Positions 1 to 8,933 of a stretch of 10,969 nucleotides of DNA are shown piece after piece. The stretch covers positions 1 to 10,969 of the forward strand of contig CAKZMS010000155.1 of NCBI GenBank assembly GCA_937128785.1. Reading direction: 5' to 3'. The notes beneath the pieces were generated by a model. It ran no database searches. It saw only the letters and a list, made by a program, of their open reading frames with translations, and was not told where the DNA came from. The stretch comes from an uncultured Opitutaceae bacterium. GTDB lineage: Bacteria; Verrucomicrobiota; Verrucomicrobiia; Opitutales; Opitutaceae. The position numbers and the translations under genes are program-made. The stretch's first letter is position 1; each line of letters begins with the position of its first letter.

Positions 1-1
1 T

Positions 2-883
2 GCGATGGGGATCTCCAACGCCGCCAGCGCCATGTTTGGCGGCATGAATTCCTCCGGCTCGCTGACCCGCTCGGTGTTGAGCGACTCGTCGGGAGCCAAG
101 TCTCCCCTCGCCAGTGTGTTCGCCGGGCTGTTCGTGCTCGTGCTGATGTTCACCATCGGCTTCGGCATCAAATACATCCCCACGGCCGCGCTCGCGATCG
201 TGGTCATGGGCATCGCGTGGTCGCTGATCAACCGCTACAACATCATGATGGCGCTGCGCACCACCCGCTCGGACACCATCGTGTTTTTGGTCACCTGCGG
301 CTCGGCGTTGCTGCTGCAAATCGATCTGGCGATCTACCTTGGGGCCTTCACCTCAATCATCCTTTTCCTCCGCAAGGCGGGTTCACCCGAGCTGGTCGAA
401 TACAACTTCACCGACGATGGCCAACTCGCCGAACGCGGTCGGATGCGCCGCTCTGTTCCCGGCATCTCCATCATGCACGCCGAGGGGGATCTGTTCTTTG
501 GCTCAACCGACATCTTCGATCAACAGATTCGGCAAATCATTCGGGACCCCAGCCTTAAGGTCATTGTCCTGCGCCTCAAAAACGCCCGCAACCTGGATGC
601 CACCGCCGCCGCGGCCATCAGTGAGCTGCACGGCTTCCTGCAAAAATCCGGCCGCCACCTGGTCATCTCCGGCGCCAATCGCGAAGTTACCCGTGTGCTC
701 GGGAACGCCGGCACGATCGAGGAGATCGGCAAGGAAAACTACTTCCGCGAAGTGTTGAGCAATCCCACGCTTTCGACCCGTGACGCCCTCAAACGCGCCA
801 CCGAAATCCTCGGCCGCCGTGATGCTGAAGTCCGCATCTTCGTGGATCAGAATCGTCAGAAGGACAAAGACGGCGAGGGGTAG
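2..883 (+). CDS. SulP-family anion transporter with C-terminal STAS domain, 3' part
   Basis: Inner-membrane transporter of the SulP/SLC26 family, which moves sulfate, bicarbonate or similar anions. The reading frame is open to the left edge, so the ATG at position 5 is an internal Met and most membrane helices lie outside the window. Counting from that Met, the segment FGGMNSSGSLTRS (about 11-23) followed by SGAKSPLA is the SulP signature of the late membrane region. Hydrophobic helices follow at about 36-56, 58-76 and 91-121. A cytoplasmic STAS domain spans about 152-262, with the core strand VIVLRLKN and the loop NLDATAAAAISEL (about 196-208) that resembles the phosphoacceptor loop of anti-sigma antagonists. 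A short charged tail ends the protein. The family call is firm. The substrate cannot be read from this fragment; sulfate or bicarbonate are only the common cases. Confidence 0.92.
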   Translation, partial: AMGISNAASAMFGGMNSSGSLTRSVLSDSSGAKSPLASVFAGLFVLVLMFTIGFGIKYIPTAALAIVVMGIAWSLINRYNIMMALRTTRSDTIVFLVTCGSALLLQIDLAIYLGAFTSIILFLRKAGSPELVEYNFTDDGQLAERGRMRRSVPGISIMHAEGDLFFGSTDIFDQQIRQIIRDPSLKVIVLRLKNARNLDATAAAAISELHGFLQKSGRHLVISGANREVTRVLGNAGTIEEIGKENYFREVLSNPTLSTRDALKRATEILGRRDAEVRIFVDQNRQKDKDGEG

Positions 884-897
884 GGTTCGGGGACAGC

Positions 898-951
898 GTA
901 GTGCCGAGCTTCAGCCGGCACTCTAAGACGCCGGCTAAAGCACGGCGCTAC
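898..951. repeat. Composite palindromic repeat in a convergent intergenic region
   Basis: Two 22-base arms, 898-919 and 930-951, are inverted copies matching at 19 of 22 positions, separated by a 10-base loop. Each arm is itself nearly palindromic: the left arm contains GCCG-a-GCT-tc-AGC-CGGC and the right arm GCCG-GCT-aa-AGC-a-CGGC. The element can therefore fold as one long hairpin or as two small ones. It starts 14 bases after the stop of the transporter and lies beyond the 3' end of the minus-strand gene at 1059, so it could help terminate either transcript, although no T-run follows on either strand. I remember similar elements in verrucomicrobial genomes, but only one copy is present here. 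Confidence 0.75.
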
Positions 952-1007
952 TTGAGTCCCTCTGAACATTACAAGTCCACCGCACCGAGCTGATCCGACT
1001 TCGCCAA

Positions 1008-1030
1008 GGCTTCGTCGGACATGACGAGCC
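1008..1030. repeat. Small hairpin beyond the 3' end of the probable PEP carboxykinase gene
   Basis: GGCTTCGTC (1008-1016) pairs with GACGAGCC (1023-1030), giving an 8-bp stem with one bulged T and a 6-base loop. TCCGAC (994-999) and GTCGGA (1014-1019) form a competing 6-bp pair. It lies 29-51 bases beyond the stop codon of the minus-strand gene and has no adjacent T-run. It may be a weak terminator, a 3'-end stabilising structure or part of a dispersed repeat. Confidence 0.4.
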
Positions 1031-1058
1031 CGGCTACGGTAGATCAGGTGGTATCTGC

Positions 1059-4475
<3,417 letters not shown>

Positions 4476-4523
4476 ATGTGCCCGATGCTGAAGCAATGAT
4501 CGGGCCGGGACAACCCGCGGTTT

Positions 4524-4535
4524 TGAAAATTCACC
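4524..4535 (-). promoter_or_regulatory. GGTGAATTTTCA box 48 bases before the probable PEPCK start
   Basis: Read on the minus strand the box is GGTGAATTTTCA. It overlaps the TGA stop of the upstream membrane protein and lies exactly 48 bases before the ATG at 4475. An identical 12-mer sits at 5008-5019, also 48 bases before a start codon. The core TGAATTTTCA is a near-palindrome. It may be a shared regulator or promoter element; the role is inferred. Confidence 0.3.
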
Positions 4536-4968
4536 CCGCCGCCACAATGAGCAGAAGGATACCCCGTAAACTCCACGACGCCGTCCGGATCCAATTGGTG
4601 GTTACCAAGCGCCGAATGAGCCCATGATCCAGGCCATGGGCAAGTGCCCGATGGATCGGCATTTGCACGAATGCCGTCGACAACCAGTTCAGCGCCACCG
4701 GAACCGCGACCAACCAAGCCCACTGACTGGTGGGGGCCTGAAAACACCACCAGGCGGCTCCTCCGAGCTCGATCAGCATGAGCGGTCCCACCACAAAACC
4801 CATTCGACGGGTGTAACCGGCGTGCCAAAACACCCAGGTATTCGCCGCCTGTCGGGCCATCTGCGGATACACCACGATCTGCACGGTCCAAATCAGCCCG
4901 ACCAAGGCCCAGGACGCGGCAACATGCGCCCACCACCACCAAGATTCCGCGATTTCGACTCCTGACAT
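4531..4968 (-). CDS. Small four-helix integral membrane protein, function unknown
   Basis: A 145-residue, very hydrophobic and Trp-rich protein. Likely transmembrane helices lie at about 11-35, 57-77, 83-104 and 125-144. The first helix ends in VQIVVYPQMA. A polar, His-rich stretch (about 104-120, VQMPIHRALAHGLDHG) links helices 3 and 4, and helix 4 begins with TTNWIRTASWSLRG. I remember small conserved membrane proteins with this NWIRT-W-R pattern, somewhat like DUF1772-type proteins, but cannot assign a function. The His and Tyr residues in loops could bind a cofactor or metal, which is speculation. The start at 4968 lacks a clear Shine-Dalgarno sequence. It lies upstream of the large PEPCK-like gene (55-base gap), so the two may be co-transcribed, and it is divergent from the deacetylase gene. 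Confidence 0.8.
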   Translation of the reverse strand: MSGVEIAESWWWWAHVAASWALVGLIWTVQIVVYPQMARQAANTWVFWHAGYTRRMGFVVGPLMLIELGGAAWWCFQAPTSQWAWLVAVPVALNWLSTAFVQMPIHRALAHGLDHGLIRRLVTTNWIRTASWSLRGILLLIVAAG

Positions 4969-5007
4969 GCCGCAACCAAGGAAGTTTGTCGGCAGTCTCC
5001 AGCCGAA

Positions 5008-5019
5008 GGTGAATTTTCA
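5008..5019 (+). promoter_or_regulatory. GGTGAATTTTCA box 48 bases before the deacetylase start
   Basis: This 12-mer is identical to the minus-strand sequence at 4524-4535 and has the same 48-base spacing to the ATG at 5068. Here it extends to GTGAA-TT-TTCAC (5009-5020), a perfect 5-bp inverted repeat. It lies in the divergent region between the membrane protein and the deacetylase, so it could act on both directions. The equal spacing also supports the start chosen for each gene. Confidence 0.35.
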
Positions 5020-5067
5020 CACCCATCGTTGCGACGCTGGCGGCGATTCCTCAATCTCCGCTCCTTC

Positions 5068-5943
5068 ATGGTGTTGTTTCACGATCCACGTTGCCTGGAC
5101 TACGGAAATTCCGCGCGTCCGGAACAACCCGCCCGGCTGGGCAAGACGGTTCCCCTCCTCCAGCAGAACCACCCCAACTGGACCTGGCGCACAGCCGTGA
5201 CTGCTACCGAAGAGGATGCCGCCCTCGCTCACGACGAGACTTTGCTGGCCCGCCTGCAGCAAGCGCAGGACTTTGACGCCGACACCCCCTGGTGGGAAGA
5301 CATCGATGCGCACGCCTACCGGGCGACCGGCTCAGCCATGGCCGCCACCGCTGCTGCGCTCAATGGCGAAGGCCCGGCGATGTCGCTGATGCGCCCCCCC
5401 GGTCACCACGCCACGGAAACGCAGGCGATGGGGTTTTGCTATCTCAACCACATTGCCGTCGCCGCACTGCACGCCCGCGAGCACCGGCAGGTCAATAGAG
5501 TCGCCGTCTGGGACTTCGACGCCCACCACGGCAACGGCACGGAGGCAATCCTGGCCGAAAGATCCGACGTGTTATTCGTATCGGTTCACCAGTCACCCGG
5601 GTATCCCGGGACCGGACTCAAGAGCTTCGCCAACTGCGTAAATTACCCCGTGCGCCCCCTCACGCCACGAGGCGATCACATGGCGACGTTGGAGGAATCT
5701 TGGCAACGTGTGATTGCCTTCCGCCCCGACCTTGTGCTCGTGTCCGCTGGATTCGACGCCTACGTGGGTGACCCGATTACTGATATGACGCTTGAAAAAA
5801 CGGACTTCGCGACCCTCGGCAGTTGGCTGCATGATGCCACCGTGCCCGTGGCCGCTGTTCTCGAAGGAGGCTACAGCTCAGACCTGCCCCATTTGGTCGA
5901 CGCATTCCTCACCAGCTGGGCCGGAGAAGCCGCGACGGTATGA
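5068..5943 (+). CDS. Histone-deacetylase-superfamily (AcuC/acetylpolyamine-amidohydrolase-like) zinc hydrolase
   Basis: Probable cytosolic zinc-dependent deacetylase of the arginase/HDAC fold, removing acyl groups from lysines, polyamines or small amides. The motifs are textbook. From the chosen start, RPPGHH (109-114) carries the paired catalytic histidines. DFDAHHGNG (149-157) supplies Asp and His zinc ligands. SAGFDAYVGD (226-235) supplies the second zinc Asp. LEGGY (265-269) contributes the transition-state Tyr. Length 291 is usual for class II-like bacterial members. An in-frame ATG at 5029 adds an Arg-rich leader (MRRWRRFLNLRSF); I prefer 5068 because homologues typically begin close to the LFHDPRCLDY strand. 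It is the first gene of a plus-strand run and overlaps RNase D by ATGA, so the two are probably translationally coupled. The physiological substrate is unknown. Confidence 0.93.
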   Translation: MVLFHDPRCLDYGNSARPEQPARLGKTVPLLQQNHPNWTWRTAVTATEEDAALAHDETLLARLQQAQDFDADTPWWEDIDAHAYRATGSAMAATAAALNGEGPAMSLMRPPGHHATETQAMGFCYLNHIAVAALHAREHRQVNRVAVWDFDAHHGNGTEAILAERSDVLFVSVHQSPGYPGTGLKSFANCVNYPVRPLTPRGDHMATLEESWQRVIAFRPDLVLVSAGFDAYVGDPITDMTLEKTDFATLGSWLHDATVPVAAVLEGGYSSDLPHLVDAFLTSWAGEAATV

Positions 5944-7124
5944 TTAAACGCTTTCTTCCTGTCGGCGCCCGACGTTTGCTAGGGGTTAAATTGAAGCCCG
6001 AACCACCTGCCTACGAGCTCCTCGATCAACCCGGTCAGCTCCAGCCCCTGCTGGACGACCTCGATCGCGTTGAAGAAGTCGCCCTCGACACCGAGGCCGA
6101 CAACATGAACTGCTACCGCACGAAGATCTGCCTGCTGCAGTTCCTCATCGACGGTAAAGTCTACCTCGTCGACGCCTTGGCGCCGATGGACTTCGATCCG
6201 CTCTATGAGAAGCTGGCCGACAAACACCTGCTCATGCACGGCAGCGACTACGATCTTCGCCTGCTGCACGACCTCAACGGCTTCGAAGCCAAAAGCATCT
6301 TCGACACGATGCTCGCCGCCCAATTGCTCAACCGCCAGAAGGTCGGGCTCGCCGGGCTGATGGAGGACTACTTCGGTCTCGTCATGTCCAAGGAGTCACA
6401 GAAGGCCAACTGGTCCCGACGACCCCTGACCAAAAAGCTGCTCGACTACGCCTCGCTTGACGTATGGCACCTCCCCGAATTGCGCGACCTGCTGACCAAG
6501 CAGCTGCGCAAACTCGGTCGCATGGACTGGCTCGAACAGCAGTGCCGGCGCCAGATCGAAGCGGGTCTCGTCGGCTTTCCCTCCGGCGACGAAAACGCGT
6601 GGCGCATCGGCAAATCGGAAAAACTCCGCGGCGTCTGCCTCTGCGTCCTCCAAGCCGTCTGGCAGTGGCGCGAAACTCAGGCCGAACGCCTCGACACCCC
6701 GCCGTTCAAGGTCTGCAACAACCGTCTCTTGCTCCAAATGGCCGGCGCGGCCGAAGAGTTGGGCAACGCCGACGCGATTGTCTCCACCATCCACCTCGGC
6801 CGCCGTCACCCGCGCCTCGTCAAATCCCTGACCGCCGCCGTCAATCGCGGCCTCAAAACCGATCCGAGCACGCTGCCGCGCCGCAAACGCCGCGGTGACC
6901 ATCGGCCCCTTTCGCCCAAAGAGCTCTCCTTCCAGGATCGCCTCAAGGCGGATCGGGACAAGTTGGCCACCAAGCTCGAGCTCGATGCCACCCTCATCGC
7001 CAACCGCGCGCAACTGGCCCAAATCGCTCGCAGCCCGGATGCCATGGATGAGCACATGCTCCCTTGGCAATGCGAGCTGATCGCATCGCTGCCAGCCTAC
7101 CAGGCCGGCCCCGCCGACACTTAA
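5940..7124 (+). CDS. rnd: Ribonuclease D (DEDDy 3'-5' exoribonuclease with HRDC domains)
   Basis: A 3'-5' exoribonuclease that trims tRNA precursors and other structured RNAs in the cytosol. The DEDDy catalytic set is visible: Exo I LDTEAD (D50, E52), Exo II HGSDYDLRLL (D105 expected), and Exo III YASLDVWHL (Y170, D174). An HRDC domain follows at about 219-290 (WRIGKSEKL...). A second, more divergent HRDC-like stretch lies near 335-385, giving the two-HRDC layout known from E. coli RNase D. The 394-residue length fits. The basic linker RRKRRGDHR (about 314-322) is typical of an RNA-binding connection. The start overlaps the deacetylase stop (ATGA), with GGAG 13 bases upstream inside that gene. 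A 63-base gap with potential RNA structure separates it from oleC. Confidence 0.95.
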   Translation: MIKRFLPVGARRLLGVKLKPEPPAYELLDQPGQLQPLLDDLDRVEEVALDTEADNMNCYRTKICLLQFLIDGKVYLVDALAPMDFDPLYEKLADKHLLMHGSDYDLRLLHDLNGFEAKSIFDTMLAAQLLNRQKVGLAGLMEDYFGLVMSKESQKANWSRRPLTKKLLDYASLDVWHLPELRDLLTKQLRKLGRMDWLEQQCRRQIEAGLVGFPSGDENAWRIGKSEKLRGVCLCVLQAVWQWRETQAERLDTPPFKVCNNRLLLQMAGAAEELGNADAIVSTIHLGRRHPRLVKSLTAAVNRGLKTDPSTLPRRKRRGDHRPLSPKELSFQDRLKADRDKLATKLELDATLIANRAQLAQIARSPDAMDEHMLPWQCELIASLPAYQAGPADT

Positions 7125-7129
7125 TGTGG

Positions 7130-7159
7130 GTCGGGCTTTACGCCCGACAATCCTCGGGC
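7130..7159 (+). promoter_or_regulatory. Three-segment alternative hairpin between rnd and oleC
   Basis: TCGGGC (7131-7136), GCCCGA (7142-7147) and TCGGGC (7154-7159) allow two mutually exclusive perfect stems: segments 1:2 (extended to 7 bp, 7130-7136 with 7142-7148, loop TTTAC) or segments 2:3 (6 bp, loop CAATCC). The second is followed by CTTTGTTG, a weak U-rich tract. It begins 5 bases after the RNase D stop and ends 28 bases before the TTG start of oleC. It may be a terminator, an attenuator-like switch, or part of a dispersed GC-rich repeat. Confidence 0.4.
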
Positions 7160-7187
7160 CTTTGTTGAGCACCACCCCCTTCGTGTC

Positions 7188-8933
7188 TTGAGCTCCGTCC
7201 CGCACCACTCGTCCGCCAACATCGCCCGCAAGTTGCCGTCCATGGCCGCGGCGCAGCCGACGACCGCCGCACTGAAAGTGCCCCAAGGCCGGACGCGCCA
7301 AGGCGAAATCGACTACCTGACCCTTTCGTTTGCGGAACTGGAGGCCGAGGCCGCCGCCTGGCAACACCGTCTCCAAACTGCGGGCGTCGAACGAGGATAC
7401 CGCGTGCTGGTCATGGTCCGCCAAGGCCTGCCGTTGATTGCCGGTGTGTTCGCCCTGTTCGCCACCGGAGCTGTGCCGGTGGTCATTGATCCCGGCATGG
7501 GGCGCAAATCATTCCTGCGCTGCGTCGAGCGCTCGCGCCCCAAGGCCCTCCTCGGCATCCCGCTGGCCCAAGTTTTGAGTCGGGTCTTTCGTCAGGCATT
7601 CAAGTGTGTGGAGGTGCGGGTTTCCGCGAGTGGGAAAAATACCGCGCGATGCCCCCGACCGAAGGGCACTCCCGACAATCTCACGGTCGCGGATTCCGCG
7701 ACGGATGAACTCGCGGCCATCCTCTTCACCTCCGGTTCGACCGGCGCACCGAAGGGCGTGCGCTACGAGCACGGCATGTTCGATTCGCAGGTGGAACTCA
7801 TTCGAAAAACCTTCGATATCCAACCCGGCGAAATCGACCTGCCCATGTTGCCGATCTTCGCGTTGTTCAATCCTGCCCTCGGCATGACCACCGTCGTGCC
7901 GGAGATCGACCCCAGCAAGCCGGCCCAGGTCGACCCCGCCAAAATCGTCCAAGCCATCCGCCAGGAAAAGATCACCAACTCGTTTGGTTCGCCCACCCTG
8001 TGGATGAAGATTGCCCGTCACTGCGACGAGAAGGGCGTCGCCCTCGATTCCATGCGCCGCGTGCTATCCGCCGGCGCACCCGTCCCTCCAGCCCTTTGGG
8101 AGACCATGCAAACCGTCCTGCCCAACGGCACCCTGCACAGCCCCTACGGTGCCACCGAAGTCCTCCCCGTGAGCAGCATCGACGCGACCACCGTCCTCAA
8201 CGAAACCGCGCCTCATACGCTGGCGGGGCAGGGCACCTGCGTCGGCAAAATCATCGACGGCAACGACGTGAAGGTAATCGCCCTCAGCGACGCGCCCATC
8301 GCCAGCCTCTCCGACATCACGGAACTGCCGACCGGCGAAATCGGCGAGATCATCGTGCGCGGTCCCACCGTCACCAAAGCCTACGACGCCCTCCCCGAAG
8401 CCACCACGAAAGCCAAGATCACCGAGTCCTCGAAGAGTCCGTCACCTGATACTTGTAACTTGATACTTGATACTTCCGGTGCGGTCGCAGCCGCAGCGGT
8501 CTGGCACCGCATGGGCGACTGCGGCTACCTCGACGACCAAAAACGCCTTTGGTTCTGCGGCCGCGCCGCCGAACGGGTGAACACCCAATCCGGGCCGGTG
8601 TTCTCCGAACAGGTGGAACCCATTTTCAACACCCACCCGGAAGTGCAGCGGAGCGCGTTGATTGGCGTCGGCCCCAAGGGTCGCCAACGCCCTGCCATCG
8701 CCATAGAGCCCAACAACCCTGCCGTGTTGAAAACCAGCGCCGCGGGCCGGCGACTCGGACGGGAGCTCCACCAGCTCGCCCGTGAGCACGCTCATGCCGC
8801 GCGCATTAATTTGTTCTATTTCCACCCCGGGTTTCCCGTCGACGTGCGCCACAACGCCAAAATCCATCGCCTGACGCTGACCGAATGGGCCGAGACCGAA
8901 GGTGTTGGTATGGAGGTTGATCCCAAGAAATGA
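7188..8933 (+). CDS. oleC: OleC: ATP-dependent beta-lactone synthetase of olefin biosynthesis
   Basis: ANL-superfamily adenylating enzyme. OleC activates a 2-alkyl-3-hydroxy acid with ATP and closes it to a beta-lactone, releasing AMP and PPi. Motifs: FTSGSTGAPKGV (180-191), YGATE (320-324), RMGDCGYLD (441-449), RLWFCGRAAERV (453-464), and the C-terminal catalytic Lys in HNAKIHR (K558). The GRAAERV and N-terminal NIARKLPSMAAAQP (11-24) segments, together with oleD next door, single out OleC from ordinary acyl-CoA ligases. The start is TTG at 7188 because the conserved N-terminus precedes the first ATG (7242); no clear Shine-Dalgarno is seen. Residues about 412-436 form an unusual low-complexity stretch just before the conserved WHRMGD. 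They are encoded partly by a 7-base tandem repeat and look like an insertion of roughly 20 residues. The oleD ATG overlaps the stop. oleA and oleB are absent from the window. Confidence 0.9.
   Translation: MSSVPHHSSANIARKLPSMAAAQPTTAALKVPQGRTRQGEIDYLTLSFAELEAEAAAWQHRLQTAGVERGYRVLVMVRQGLPLIAGVFALFATGAVPVVIDPGMGRKSFLRCVERSRPKALLGIPLAQVLSRVFRQAFKCVEVRVSASGKNTARCPRPKGTPDNLTVADSATDELAAILFTSGSTGAPKGVRYEHGMFDSQVELIRKTFDIQPGEIDLPMLPIFALFNPALGMTTVVPEIDPSKPAQVDPAKIVQAIRQEKITNSFGSPTLWMKIARHCDEKGVALDSMRRVLSAGAPVPPALWETMQTVLPNGTLHSPYGATEVLPVSSIDATTVLNETAPHTLAGQGTCVGKIIDGNDVKVIALSDAPIASLSDITELPTGEIGEIIVRGPTVTKAYDALPEATTKAKITESSKSPSPDTCNLILDTSGAVAAAAVWHRMGDCGYLDDQKRLWFCGRAAERVNTQSGPVFSEQVEPIFNTHPEVQRSALIGVGPKGRQRPAIAIEPNNPAVLKTSAAGRRLGRELHQLAREHAHAARINLFYFHPGFPVDVRHNAKIHRLTLTEWAETEGVGMEVDPKK
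8447..8474. repeat. Four-unit heptanucleotide tandem repeat inside oleC
   Basis: Units TGATACT, TGTAACT, TGATACT, TGATACT lie end to end (28 bases). They are about one-third GC inside a gene of about 60% GC. The oleC frame reads through them as DTCNLILDT. The other two plus-strand frames meet stops (TGA, TAA), so gain or loss of a single unit would shift the frame and truncate the protein before motifs A7-A10. The flanks CACC (8443-8446) and GGTG (8478-8481) are inverted copies. Confidence 0.85.

Noticed and set aside
969..1022. A 17-residue minus-strand ORF (MSDEALAKSDQLGAVDL) after the probable PEPCK gene
   Set aside because: It has no Shine-Dalgarno and overlaps the hairpin at 1008-1030, so its ATG may belong to a repeat. 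It is too short to support without conservation data.
4476..4547. Earlier in-frame ATG of the probable PEPCK gene
   Set aside because: It would overlap the membrane-protein gene by 17 bases and add a 24-residue basic leader with no sign of a signal peptide.
5029..5067. Earlier in-frame ATG of the deacetylase
   Set aside because: It adds a short Arg-rich leader not expected in the family, and the 48-base motif spacing fits the later ATG. It cannot be excluded from sequence alone.
5596..5610. Perfect palindrome CCCGGG-TAT-CCCGGG in the deacetylase gene
   Set aside because: It encodes the PGYPG of the conserved PGYPGTG motif of the family, so the protein sequence explains it.
6396..7424. A 342-codon minus-strand open frame across rnd and oleC
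   Set aside because: It runs antisense through the RNase D HRDC region and the oleC start, both well supported; its composition is that of a shadow frame.
7619..7700. Possible further insertion in oleC (residues about 147-168, with TGCCC...GGGCA)
   Set aside because: This linker before the FTSGSTG motif is variable in the family, and the inverted repeat is only 5 bp.
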